From positions 184,662 to 248,661 of the forward strand of contig NZ_WHOD01000052.1 in NCBI RefSeq assembly GCF_013141765.1: a DNA stretch of 64,000 nt, in the 5' to 3' direction. Shown here piece by piece: positions 17,653 through 26,693 of this stretch (positions are counted from its first letter, which is position 1; each line of letters starts with the position of its first letter). The translations under genes were made by a program, and so were the position numbers. Under the pieces are notes generated by a model. That model did no database searches. It saw only the letters and a program-made list of their open reading frames with translations, and was not told where the DNA came from. Origin of the DNA: Paenibacillus foliorum. Its GTDB lineage: Bacteria; Bacillota; Bacilli; Paenibacillales; NBRC-103111.

Positions 17653-18270
17653 TTATCTCATATTTCCGATAATGCTGGTGCGTTGATCAGACATTTTTTT
17701 AATGAAATTGGTCATGGTATCGAAGGCTTCGTTTCTCTTGTTGGTCAAACTTTGCAAGCGAAGCATATCCATTTGCTGACTGCTGTTTAAACTATCGATT
17801 TTACCGCGAAGAGAATCCAACGCACGGTCTACTTCGGCTTGTGACCATTTATTCGATGACGGGACCACGACGCCGCTCTCGATTAATTTTTTCTGCAAAT
17901 CCGCATCTAATGTAACGCTGTCTCCCGATTTTTGCGGACGATTCGATTTTAGTTTGTTTACGATATCATTCAATTTGGCAATATCGTTATTTCTATTTTG
18001 TACCATCTCCATTTGCATTTTCAACTGGCCTTCCAATAACTCGGTACGTTGCGACTGAGCTTGCTTTAGTGCGGTTTCAATATCCACATTGGAATATTGA
18101 GCCGTAACCATTCCTTGAGCATTGATGGACCCGACAGCATTCTGAGTCGCTTGACCACCAAGCGCTACCTTTAACGAGCTATATGCCGAGTCGTTCATCA
18201 TTAACCCTACCCCGCCCGCAATCCCGATCACGAAGGTTCCTACGATAGATAATGCCATTTTCTTATTCAA
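17653..18270 (-). CDS. Exported coiled-coil protein of unknown function
   Basis: The 205 residues begin with an uncleaved-signal-like membrane segment (about residues 5-24). The rest is charged, Gln/Lys/Asp-rich and probably helical, with likely coiled coils at about 65-110 and 150-195. The start is TTG (18268-18270) behind a GGGGGAAG site. No family is recognised. It lies 88 bases upstream of the PrsW fusion on the same strand, so the two may be co-transcribed. A single-pass extracytoplasmic protein next to an intramembrane protease is a conceivable substrate or partner, but that is speculation. Confidence 0.7.
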   Translation of the reverse strand: MNKKMALSIVGTFVIGIAGGVGLMMNDSAYSSLKVALGGQATQNAVGSINAQGMVTAQYSNVDIETALKQAQSQRTELLEGQLKMQMEMVQNRNNDIAKLNDIVNKLKSNRPQKSGDSVTLDADLQKKLIESGVVVPSSNKWSQAEVDRALDSLRGKIDSLNSSQQMDMLRLQSLTNKRNEAFDTMTNFIKKMSDQRTSIIGNMR

Positions 18271-18510
18271 TCTTGCTTCCCCCTACTCGCTTCATTGGTT
18301 TGATTATATCACTGAAGCTTCCCTTAAGTCTGTTAAGTGCACCACATACCGGAATATTAGGGATGGCGGTGCGGACGCAGGGCGAAAAGCGGGATAGTCA
18401 CTTTCTTCCGACATCGTCGCTTGCGACTACAAGCACCTACTATTGCGCCTGCAGCATCCATTCCAAGCGGACAGAGAATCCTTACAAGCAAAGCTTATCC
18501 TGTAATATTG

Positions 18511-18548
18511 AAGCCCATCACGAGCGTCAATACGCTCTTGATGGGCTT
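18511..18548 (+). terminator. Stem-loop in the gap between the binding-protein pseudogene and the coiled-coil gene
   Basis: Arms 18511-18526 and 18533-18548 pair with one mismatch and are followed by a short T-run on the plus strand. For the minus-strand gene ending at 18653 it is about 105 bases downstream but lacks a T-run in that direction. The rest of the 18271-18652 gap shows no gene. The promoter of the coiled-coil gene must lie near 18280-18350. Confidence 0.5.
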
Positions 18549-18652
18549 TTTGTTAAGAGCAAACCATTATTTAAGAGCTTCTGTCATACCTATTTGTGCT
18601 TTTTCCAAAACCTTTTGGGGTATCTCCGAACCTGCCCTCGCTATCTGACTTA

Positions 18653-20110
18653 TTATTTGATCCCGTAATTATTTTCGGCATTCCACTTGTTTTCATCCTT
18701 CTTTTGCTTTACGAAGTCCAACATAACCTTCTTCAGATCGCTTAAATACTTGTCTGCCTGCAGAGAGCCTTCCAGATAAAGCTGGCCCATCTTTTGATTG
18801 TTTTCCGTCACATTTTTGTCGACCTCTCCACCGTAAATATTCAGCTTCATCGGATCGCCTACAAAAGCGAAGCCCTTCAATTTCTCGGGAAGGTCAGCGT
18901 TCGATATCGCAGGAGTTCTGTAAAGCTTCTCGGCATGCATACCCTGAACTTTGGACGAGGTTATAAATGCCATAAAATCAACGGCAGCATCAAGCTTCTC
19001 CGGCTTAATTGTTTTTGGGATCGCCATATTGCCCGCGGGAACTCCACCAATTTCCATCAGCTTTCCTACGGCGTCAGGATGGTTTTCTTTTGTCAAATAG
19101 GGCAGCGGGAACGCCGCTATTTCGAACTTCCGTGCGCTGGATTCATAAATGACCTTGCTCTGCCCAGATGTTCTCATAATCATCGCCACTTCTCCGCGCA
19201 GGAACATATCGGATGACGTATTGAAGTCAATCCCGTTATAGCCCTTGGGCCAATACTGGCTCCAGTTTTTGATGATTGGGAATACGTCCTTGTATGGGGA
19301 TTGGGTAATATCTACAATGCCTTGATCTACGGCGCGCGTATATTCATTCATCTCGATAAAGCCACTTTTGTTCACATCCATCTTTTCATACTGCCCGGCG
19401 ATCAGTTCTTCGGTCAATATACGAGTTGTCCAGCTTTAGTTATAATCCCCCGGTTTCGTATTTGGAAAACCAAAAGGCGTCACACCTGACTTTTTAAGCT
19501 TCTCCTGCGCATCCAGAAACTCGTTCCACGTTTTGGGGACGTTCGTGACACCGGCTTTAGTAAACAGGTCCTTATTGTAAAGAACACGAACCGAGTCGAT
19601 GTTCGTAGGCACGCTGGCATACGTTTTATTTTCGCCTTGAAGCCGCTGCAGTACGGATTTCGGGAAAACTTCCTCCCATGTTTTATCTCCAAGGTTAGCG
19701 TTCTTTTTACTGTAATACGGAGTCAGGTCTACAAGCAGTCCTTTTTTCAGATCCTCCTGATCCCATATATAGCGGGTCGTGAAGATGTCCGGCGCATTGC
19801 CCCCAATCAACTGGGTAGTAACCCAAGTCCGATGCTGCTCCACGCCTGCAAAACTTTGCAGCTGCAGATTGATCTTCACATTAGGGTTTTTCTCCGCATA
19901 CATTTTGACGGTGTCCTCCCAAATGGTTTGCTCCGCTTGATCTCCGGTTGCTTCCGTCATGACCATAACATTTAGCTCTGTCTTAGCGATGGAGCCCGAT
20001 TGATTACCCGAACCTGTTTCACCCGAAGGCGTACTGCTGCAGCCCGCAACGGTAACTGCCAAAACCGCTCCTATCGTTAGACGAGATAGTGAACTCTTTG
20101 CTCTTTTCAT
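18653..20110 (-). pseudogene. Extracellular solute-binding lipoprotein interrupted by an in-frame TAA
   Basis: One continuous frame encodes a CUT1-type solute-binding protein of about 485 residues, but codon 225 (19436-19438) is TAA. The upstream part has a lipoprotein signal (VTVAGCSS) and NAPDIFTTRYIWDQEDLKKG. The downstream part resumes in the same frame with SWTTRILTEELIAGQYEK and continues through typical binding-protein sequence to the end. No base is lost or gained, so a single substitution explains the break. A loop DVNKSGFIEMNE just after the stop fits an EF-hand calcium-loop pattern. It is the last gene after two permeases, a sulfatase and rhamnose mutarotase, and the importer would lack its binding protein unless the stop is an error or is read through. 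Confidence 0.88.
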
Positions 20111-20178
20111 TTTTATCTACACCCTCTCTATTCATCATCCAAAGCAAGAATACTTCGAACTCTACAACTGAGTTTGCA

Positions 20179-20190
20179 AAAAGCGCTTTT
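20179..20190. promoter_or_regulatory. Palindrome AAAAGCGCTTTT in the permease-to-binding-protein spacer
   Basis: This 12-base perfect palindrome resembles the core of a catabolite-responsive element but lacks the outer TG/CA. It lies in the 120-bp spacer before the binding-protein pseudogene inside the operon. Regulatory meaning is uncertain. Confidence 0.25.
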
Positions 20191-20230
20191 CCTTGCCTTA
20201 TCAAATCTGCTGTATGGACGATGCAAGGAA

Positions 20231-21052
20231 TCAGCCCTTTACCGCACCTGAGGTGATGCCGCTGATAAAGGATTTTGTGGCAAACATAAACAGAATCAGC
20301 AGCGGCAAAGAGGCGATGACGTAACCGGCAAACTGCAAGCCTTGTGCTTGCTCCAGCGGTCCCTTGATATTGCTTAACGCAAGTATAATAGGGCGGACTT
20401 TATCCCCTGAGGTGACGACCAACGGCCAAATGTAATTGTTCCAGCCGGTCAAAGCATTAATGATGGCCACAGTTGCAATAACGGGCTGCGACAATGGCAG
20501 TACAATTTGCCCGAAAATTCTCAGCTCCCCTGCTCCTTCTACCTCCGCCGCTTCAAAGAGACTTGAGGAGAGTCCCTCGAAGAAAGTGCGCATCAGCATT
20601 GTCGCCAAAGCAGAAGCGCCAGCCATAGGACCGAAAATTTGCGCCCAATGCGTGTTGAGCAATCCCAATTGCTTGAACAAAATAAACTGTGGAATCAGCA
20701 GCAGAAATCCGGGCACCATCATCAGGATGATGACAAGGGAATACAAAATTCCTTTACCAAGGAAGCTGAAGCGTGCGAATGAGTAGCCGGCAAAGGTAGA
20801 ATTAATTAGCACACAAGCAATAATTCCCGCCGTTATCAGAATGGAGTTTAAAATAAAGGGCCAAATCTGCTTGAAAGCGCCTGCATAATTCTCGAAATGA
20901 ATCGGAAATACCGGTGTCCAGAAATGGAGAAGGATCTGATCCTGAAACTTCAAGGAGCTGATCAGCAGCATATAAAAAGGAAACAACGTCAACAACACCA
21001 GCAGCAGTAAAAAAAATTGATTGGCAGCAGACCCATAAGTAAATTTACCCAT
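20231..21052 (-). CDS. ABC importer permease, MalG family (third sugar importer)
   Basis: The 273 residues carry about six membrane segments and the EAA loop LFEAAEVEGAGELRIFGQIV. A GGGGGAGAAGG site sits just before ATG at 21052, only 10 bases after the partner permease gene. The two permeases and the broken binding protein form an importer with no ATPase gene next to it, as is usual in this bacterial group. Context with a sulfatase and rhamnose mutarotase suggests import of an oligosaccharide from a sulfated polymer. Confidence 0.92.
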   Translation of the reverse strand: MGKFTYGSAANQFFLLLLVLLTLFPFYMLLISSLKFQDQILLHFWTPVFPIHFENYAGAFKQIWPFILNSILITAGIIACVLINSTFAGYSFARFSFLGKGILYSLVIILMMVPGFLLLIPQFILFKQLGLLNTHWAQIFGPMAGASALATMLMRTFFEGLSSSLFEAAEVEGAGELRIFGQIVLPLSQPVIATVAIINALTGWNNYIWPLVVTSGDKVRPIILALSNIKGPLEQAQGLQFAGYVIASLPLLILFMFATKSFISGITSGAVKG

Positions 21053-21062
21053 CCTTCTCCCC

Positions 21063-22007
21063 CTAGTCCAGTTTCTCCGTCGGTTTAATTAGTTTATTTG
21101 CGGCTAATGTGAACAGCACCAGAATAGCAAAAATCAATACACCAATAGCAGAGGCATAGCCTAATTCATTGTATTCAAAACCTTTCTTATACAAATAAAG
21201 AGCCGGTGTGAGTGTCGTAAAGCCGGGACCTCCGTTCGTAAGCACCAATATATTTTCAAAGCTTTGATATTGATGAATGAATGCGAGAATAACAACCAGC
21301 CGGATTTGGTTTCTGATTAGAGGCAGTTCAATGTGCAGAAAACGCTGCCATGCATTCATGCCGTCCATTCTGCCGACCTCGAACAGCTCAGGTGAGATTG
21401 TAATTAAACCCGCCAAATAAATGAGGAAGTAAATGCCGCCAATCCAAGGGAAGTTGACGAATAATATCGATCCCAAAGCTGTCGCGCTTTCCCCAAGCCA
21501 AGCATGGGTCCAGGATTCCAATCCAATACTTTTAAGCAGCACATTTAACATGCCGTTGCTCATATAAATCCATCTCCACAGTAAAAAGATGATGATATAA
21601 GGAACGACCATGGGAACGAGAAACAGCACTCGGTATCCATTCTGGAGTTTTTTATTAGAATGAAATACTCCGACAGCTGCGTATAACGGAAGTGTTAATT
21701 GGATGATTACAAAGCTGATCGTCAATATCGTTACATTTTTGAGAGAAGCGTAGAAGGTTGGGTCGCTTAATAGCTGGACGAAGTTATCCAAACCAATAAA
21801 CTTGTTAATGTTCGCCCCGTTCCATTGGTAAAACGACTTTAAGATGGCTGTATAAAACGGATAATACTTGAATAGACCCATTGAAACAAATATCGGTATG
21901 AGGAAGGAGTAGGCGATTAAGTGCTTATTCAGCTTTCTCCTTCGTTGTGATGCCTGAGCCGTCTTGGGTTGGGTGGAAACCACCGTACCGGATTGGGATT
22001 CTGCCAT
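21063..22007 (-). CDS. ABC importer permease, MalF family (third sugar importer)
   Basis: The frame opens at 22061, but ATG at 22007 follows an AAAGGAGAAGGG site and starts the protein at MAESQSGTV, so that start is used (314 residues). About six membrane helices are visible, with a degenerate EAA loop (LFEVGRMDGMNAWQRFLHIE). It lies 128 bases after the sulfatase gene on the same strand and 10 bases before the second permease. Confidence 0.9.
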   Translation of the reverse strand: MAESQSGTVVSTQPKTAQASQRRRKLNKHLIAYSFLIPIFVSMGLFKYYPFYTAILKSFYQWNGANINKFIGLDNFVQLLSDPTFYASLKNVTILTISFVIIQLTLPLYAAVGVFHSNKKLQNGYRVLFLVPMVVPYIIIFLLWRWIYMSNGMLNVLLKSIGLESWTHAWLGESATALGSILFVNFPWIGGIYFLIYLAGLITISPELFEVGRMDGMNAWQRFLHIELPLIRNQIRLVVILAFIHQYQSFENILVLTNGGPGFTTLTPALYLYKKGFEYNELGYASAIGVLIFAILVLFTLAANKLIKPTEKLD

Positions 22008-22135
22008 TATCCCTTCTCCTTTCTCATGTAGTCGCTCACGAATTTCGCGCGACTGATACAACCATTCTAGCTTGTAGCCGCCTGGATGTCATGGTCGATC
22101 CTGCCATTCTAGAGGCCGATATGAACACAATTCAT

Positions 22136-23638
22136 CTAGGCCTTATCCTCCCAGGGATCCCTTAGGTAAGAGGCGAACGTCAAATCGACCTCCGGGATCG
22201 GATCTTCCGTTCTTAACCGCCAATTGAGAATTCTACTGCGCATCGCCTCGATTCGTTCCTTATATTGCAGCTCTTCAGCCAAATTACAAAATTCGTCGGG
22301 ATCGGCCGTCAGGTCGTACAGCTCGCAGGGCTGATTGCTGTAATGCACATACTTCCAATCGTCATCGCGAATCATCGTCGCCTTGCATTGATGAGGTGCC
22401 AAACCCAACTGCTTGCGGCAGTGATAATATTGAAAGTCCCACTCGGCGAATACTTCACGCTTCCAATCATGGGCAGTGCCATTTACTAATGGCAGCAAAC
22501 TCGTACCCTGGACCGCTTTAGGTAGGGGTAGACCCGCTAATTCCAGCAGCGTTGGTAGTAAATCAACCGCTTCGGCAAATTGGGAAATGGCTCGATTTTG
22601 CGGGATGGTGCCGGGCAGCTTGAGGATGAGCGGCACATGCACCGCTTGCTCGTAGAACAGTTCTTTCTCGATCATGTGATGATCGCCCAAATATTCACCG
22701 TGATCCGAGGTAAATACGATCAAGGTGTTTTCCAATACCCCTATTCGCCGCATCTCCTCAAACAAGCGGCCCAGATGATCGTCCAGCTGTGTAATCATGC
22801 CGTAATACGCAGCGCGTACACGGCGGAGCCGTTCTTCATCTTCGAGGAAATTTCCCCTGCGCTCATTGCGAAACAGCTCCTGTATCGGCGGCTTATGCTG
22901 CAGTTCTCCCTCCTTCAGCTTGGGCATCGGTACTTCCTTCGGGTCATACATACTAAAGTAAGGCTCGGACACGCTAAATGGAAGATGAGGCTTCCAATAG
23001 GACAGATGAAGCATCCATGGACGGTCCGTCGTCTCCTTTATAAACCGAATTGCTTCATCCGTCATGTAAGCGGTATCAGAATGCTCCTCACGAATGCGGC
23101 ATGGATATTCGGCTTCTGCAAAATCCTCTGGGTATGCTTCATTCCCGGGCTGTGGTGTAAGCTCTCTGGGCCAGTAACGGAAGCGGATGTCTTCTTCGCT
23201 GTATCCGCATTGCCGCAAATATTGCGGGTAAGAAGAATATCCGTCCTTCGCAGGTAAACCGTCATAGTAGGCATAATATTCGAATCCGTAGGCTTCCGTA
23301 ATAGGCGTAAAATGAGTGCGTCCGATCAGCGCTGAACGATAGCCTGCAGCATTGAAGTAATCGGCAATCGTTTGTTCACCGGCTCCGAACGGGACCTCGT
23401 TGAACCTGACGCGATGGGCATGAACATACCGTCCCGTATAAATGGAAGCCCGGGATGGTGCGCAAACGGCGGACTGCACATACGTTTTCTCAAACCTTGT
23501 GCCTTCAGCAGCCAGTTTATCAATGTTGGGTGTCTTTACCATCGGATGCCCCGTGTGTCCCAAACTATCGTACCGAAGCTGATCAGCCATGACAAAAAGA
23601 ATATTGATTGGCTTAGCGTTAAGGTTCAGTTTTGTCAT
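22136..23638 (-). CDS. Sulfatase (cysteine-type, S1 family)
   Basis: This 500-residue alkaline-phosphatase-superfamily sulfatase removes sulfate esters from carbohydrates. The active-site motif CAPSR starts at Cys59, which must be oxidised to formylglycine by a maturase encoded elsewhere. Metal ligands appear in ILFVMADQLRYDSLGHTG and later in VFTSDHGEYLGDH. There is no signal peptide, so it acts in the cytoplasm on imported oligosaccharides. It lies 16 bases after the rhamnose mutarotase gene and before two permeases, which hints at a sulfated rhamnose-containing oligosaccharide. Confidence 0.93.
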   Translation of the reverse strand: MTKLNLNAKPINILFVMADQLRYDSLGHTGHPMVKTPNIDKLAAEGTRFEKTYVQSAVCAPSRASIYTGRYVHAHRVRFNEVPFGAGEQTIADYFNAAGYRSALIGRTHFTPITEAYGFEYYAYYDGLPAKDGYSSYPQYLRQCGYSEEDIRFRYWPRELTPQPGNEAYPEDFAEAEYPCRIREEHSDTAYMTDEAIRFIKETTDRPWMLHLSYWKPHLPFSVSEPYFSMYDPKEVPMPKLKEGELQHKPPIQELFRNERRGNFLEDEERLRRVRAAYYGMITQLDDHLGRLFEEMRRIGVLENTLIVFTSDHGEYLGDHHMIEKELFYEQAVHVPLILKLPGTIPQNRAISQFAEAVDLLPTLLELAGLPLPKAVQGTSLLPLVNGTAHDWKREVFAEWDFQYYHCRKQLGLAPHQCKATMIRDDDWKYVHYSNQPCELYDLTADPDEFCNLAEELQYKERIEAMRSRILNWRLRTEDPIPEVDLTFASYLRDPWEDKA

Positions 23639-23654
23639 ACTTTCGCTCCTTTTC

Positions 23655-23963
23655 TTAATCTAAATGAAATACTTCATCCAGCAATGTCATGCCCTTATCC
23701 CCATCCCGAATGAGAACGGCAGACATATATTCGTACCATTTACGCTGAATGGGATGAGCGTCTAGCCGGATTAAAGCTTCATCGATGTTATTGACGCTTT
23801 CCATATAACCGAACAAGCTTCGACCTTGACGAAAAATTGAATAATTTCGGATACCGCAATCCTTTAACAGCTCCAAAAGCTCCGGCCAAACCTCCCGGTG
23901 CCTTCGATCATATTCCTTCTCCATACCAGAACGGATTGTTAAACAAAAAGCGCGTCTGGGCAT
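23655..23963 (-). CDS. rhaM: L-rhamnose mutarotase
   Basis: This 102-residue protein of the RhaM/YiiL dimeric ferredoxin-like family interconverts alpha and beta anomers of L-rhamnose. The length, the start RRAFCLTIRSGMEKEYDRRH and the segments VWPELLELLKDCGIRNYSIF and SLFGYMESVNNID follow the family. An AGGAGG site precedes ATG at 23963. It is the first gene of an operon with a sulfatase and an ABC importer. No rhamnose isomerase, kinase or aldolase is nearby. Some relatives act on L-fucose, so the substrate is rhamnose or a similar deoxy sugar. Confidence 0.85.
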   Translation of the reverse strand: MPRRAFCLTIRSGMEKEYDRRHREVWPELLELLKDCGIRNYSIFRQGRSLFGYMESVNNIDEALIRLDAHPIQRKWYEYMSAVLIRDGDKGMTLLDEVFHLD

Positions 23964-24038
23964 CCTGTAGCCTCCTGTTTTTTCTAACCTTTATATATAT
24001 GTATAATAGTAAAGCAATGGCCCATTTATTGTCAACAA

Positions 24039-24078
24039 AAAGCCGTATTCCGATCATGCTCACTCGGAATACGGCTTT
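24039..24078 (-). terminator. Intrinsic terminator of the GntR/LacI-type regulator gene
   Basis: Perfect 15-base arms (24039-24053, 24064-24078) surround a 10-base loop, and the minus strand continues as TTTTTG. It lies 18 bases past the regulator stop codon and separates that gene from the rhaM operon. Confidence 0.9.
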
Positions 24079-24095
24079 AAATTAGAAGACCAATA

Positions 24096-25145
24096 TTAGA
24101 TAGCGACAACAGAGCCGCCTATTTTCAGTTCACATGGAAGCAATTCTGTGCCCGAATCAAGCTGCCTCTCCAGGAGTCGACTTACCGCCAATCGCCCCAT
24201 TTCGTGAAAGGGCTGTACAATGGCACTTATTGATCCGTTCTGCACAAAAGTATGCTGTGGGGTTCCTACGATAAACAAGGACAACTCCTCTGGAATCGTT
24301 ATCCCCTTTTCCTGCAGAAGTTCTAACAATATTAAGGTCGTCGTGTAATCCGCAGCAAATAAAGCAGTTACCTCCGGATTACGATCCAGCCAATCTGAAT
24401 ATAAGACTTTAGCCTCTGTCCTGTCCTCCGGACGTCCAACAATCCACTGTTTCTCCAAGGGAACACCATATTGTTTAAAGGCGTCCCGGAACGAATCAAC
24501 CCTCCGTTCATAGTTGGTAAATCCGTCCCGGATTCCAAGTAATCCGATCCGGCGATGGCCCTGCTTCAGCAGATAGCCAACAGCCTCAAATACTGCGCCA
24601 TATATATCCGAATCCACACAGGGAAAAGGAGCTTGTTCCCAGCTTGAGTTCAATACGATGAACCTCTCTCCTTTATTCCGAGCATCAACCAATACATTCC
24701 ATTGTTCATTGGATGGGGTAACAATGATATATTCATCCAGTCCAGGAGGAATCGATTGCAGATCTGCCAGATCCAGGAATCGAATGGAAACGCCTCGTCT
24801 GTGTGCTTCATCCCGCATGCCGTCCATCATCTCCGACAAGGTGGCATATACACTGCGGTGCTTGTTGCACAGCCAAACATTCAATGTATCCACTTCCTGG
24901 GGATTGCTCTCCCGGGGTGGCTCCTGATTGGACACATACGTCCCTTTGCCCTTTCTCGCCGTCAATAAACCTTCGAGAATAAGCTCCGTAATAGCCCTGT
25001 TCAAGGTGCCCCAGCTGCAATCATACAGCTCACACATGACGTTTCTGCTCGGCAACAGCTCGCCTGGACTGTATATGCCTCCGGCTATTTTATCTCTGAT
25101 ATCCTGTTTAATAGAGTAATAGGTTGGGGTGAAATCCTTGTTCAT
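24096..25145 (-). CDS. GntR-type regulator with LacI-like sugar-binding domain (AraR-like architecture)
   Basis: Residues about 8-75 form a GntR winged helix (PGELLPSRNVMCELYDCSWG, then LTARKGKGTYVSNQ). Residues about 95-349 are a periplasmic-binding-protein-like effector domain (RRIGLLGIRDGFTNYERRVD, VTALFAADYTTTLILLE). This is the AraR layout, in which a sugar releases the repressor from DNA. It lies upstream of the rhaM-sulfatase-importer operon on the same strand, separated by a terminator. AT-rich sequences before its own start and before rhaM share TTATATATA and TGTATA elements, which fits autoregulation plus control of that operon. The ligand is unknown. Confidence 0.88.
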   Translation of the reverse strand: MNKDFTPTYYSIKQDIRDKIAGGIYSPGELLPSRNVMCELYDCSWGTLNRAITELILEGLLTARKGKGTYVSNQEPPRESNPQEVDTLNVWLCNKHRSVYATLSEMMDGMRDEAHRRGVSIRFLDLADLQSIPPGLDEYIIVTPSNEQWNVLVDARNKGERFIVLNSSWEQAPFPCVDSDIYGAVFEAVGYLLKQGHRRIGLLGIRDGFTNYERRVDSFRDAFKQYGVPLEKQWIVGRPEDRTEAKVLYSDWLDRNPEVTALFAADYTTTLILLELLQEKGITIPEELSLFIVGTPQHTFVQNGSISAIVQPFHEMGRLAVSRLLERQLDSGTELLPCELKIGGSVVAI

Positions 25146-25375
25146 ACCTTCCTCCGTCGCTTTTCATATCAAATATATACATTTATATATAAGTTACACC
25201 ATATCCATTGGAGTGGCAAGCGACCCGATACGCTGCGCGTGCTTGTCATTGGATACAGGTTCTTGTCCAATTACAAAATAACCATCGTTGGATCACGTTT
25301 TGATCCATAGATAACCATTTCAGCAAAGTATGGTCCTGTATCTCCATTGGTGAATCCAAAACTGTTCTTTGAGCA

Positions 25376-25416
25376 AAGTAGTCTGACCACCTAAATATTA
25401 GGTGGTCAGACTACTT
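25376..25416. repeat. Perfect 19-base inverted repeat with 3-base spacer
   Basis: Arms 25376-25394 and 25398-25416 match fully with spacer ATA. There is no T-run on either side, so it is not an ordinary intrinsic terminator. It lies in the 373-bp gap between the regulator gene and the SGNH hydrolase gene (both minus strand), where no gene is visible. It could stabilise the 3' end of the hydrolase mRNA or be a protein site. Confidence 0.7.
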
Positions 25417-25518
25417 CCTTGACTTCAAAAGATATTCACTGTTGTAATATTAATATTTTCTATGGGGTGTTTAAGACGTTTATAACATCAATCCTATTGA
25501 ACCTCTTACTCCTGCTAG

Positions 25519-26493
25519 TTAAATATTCAATTTGCCAAGTATATGATTAGCCATAATTTTATATCCTTCAGCGTTCGGATGCAGTTGGTCTGGTAGTTTG
25601 TCGACAAAGGCTTCTCCAAAAATATCCAAACCGTCCACATAAGTAAGATTTGAATCTCCGTAAAAAGTTAGAATATTCACCGCTTCCTGGATTTCTTTCC
25701 TCATTGTAACCAAGGTCATCCCTACTAAGTTTTCGTTTGTTTCCCTGTGAGGACAATAAATAGGAGAAAATAAAAATAGAGGCGTGTTGCGATGCTTTTC
25801 CCGAATGATCGATACCATGCCAATAATTGCAGAACGAAACGTCCGGATATTTAAACTATTGCCACCCATCACATTAATGCCGAGGCACATGGAAATGACG
25901 TCAGCGGGAAGGTCACGAATGACGCGAGCAACCATTGGTTCCAAATGACATTGTCCACCAAATCCCATACAGGTCAGGTCCCAACCTTTGTTGCGTGCTA
26001 CGATTGCCGGCCAAGTTTGAGCCGGACTTTCAGCTGCGCTGCATTGTGTAATGGAACTGCCGTATGCAACCCACCGCGGTTGATTGTTTTGCAAGGGAGT
26101 GACCGATGCCCCATCATCGACTTTTAGTGCTTTCACAATGACGGCAGCCTTTTGTGAAAAATAAATTTCAACCCTCTTCATGCTGCCTGGTAAGTTTGTA
26201 AATAAACAAATTTCTTCTCCTGCAATGAGAGTTTTGGTACCGACTAATTCATCTTCAATAACTATGTCAAACAGTATATCTTTATCCGTTATAGCGACAT
26301 GCAGCTCCACTGAAGTGGAATCGCTTATAAAAGCAACTCTAACACCCGCTGTTTCCCCTGCCTTCTCCGCTAATTCAGATGCAAATAAGCTGAGCTGATC
26401 ATGTGGCAATCGCCAAGGCCGGAATCCGGTATTAGTCGTTTCTATTGAAACGGCACCCCGAAACCACTCTTTATTTATTTCAATAGTTTGCAT
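25519..26493 (-). CDS. SGNH/GDSL-family hydrolase, probably a carbohydrate esterase
   Basis: The 324 residues have a beta-sandwich-like N-terminal domain (about 1-135) and a C-terminal SGNH domain. Catalytic blocks are AYGSSITQC (Ser147), GFGGQ (Gly180), LGIN (Asn207) and DQLHPN (Asp302, His305). There is no signal peptide. The two-domain layout resembles carbohydrate esterase families that remove acetyl groups from sugars. It is a single gene between two sulfatase-importer operons, so deacetylation of imported oligosaccharides is the likely job (inference). Confidence 0.85.
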   Translation of the reverse strand: MQTIEINKEWFRGAVSIETTNTGFRPWRLPHDQLSLFASELAEKAGETAGVRVAFISDSTSVELHVAITDKDILFDIVIEDELVGTKTLIAGEEICLFTNLPGSMKRVEIYFSQKAAVIVKALKVDDGASVTPLQNNQPRWVAYGSSITQCSAAESPAQTWPAIVARNKGWDLTCMGFGGQCHLEPMVARVIRDLPADVISMCLGINVMGGNSLNIRTFRSAIIGMVSIIREKHRNTPLFLFSPIYCPHRETNENLVGMTLVTMRKEIQEAVNILTFYGDSNLTYVDGLDIFGEAFVDKLPDQLHPNAEGYKIMANHILGKLNI

Positions 26494-26693
26494 TCTTCAA
26501 TTCACCTTTCTATCGTTATTTGAGTGCTATTATTATTATACCTATTAAAACGGGGCATGAAATAAATATACAATATTTCAATCTAATATATATCAAATAA
26601 TTCCAAACAAAGCTCTTCGTGAGATAATTTTGATTAGATGGAAAACGAAAATATGCTACCCTTATTGTGATGCTAATAGTTTTCATCGGGAAT

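Noticed and set aside
19436..19438. Programmed readthrough or recoding at the binding-protein stop codon
   Set aside because: The codon is TAA, not the TGA used for selenocysteine, and no special downstream structure was seen. A plain nonsense mutation or a sequence error is simpler.
22580..23257. 225-codon open frame on the plus strand
   Set aside because: It lies wholly antisense to the sulfatase at 22136-23638, has no ribosome binding site and shows no family character.
25376..25416. Insertion-sequence end or MITE
   Set aside because: Only one copy was noticed, without target-site duplication or neighbouring transposase.
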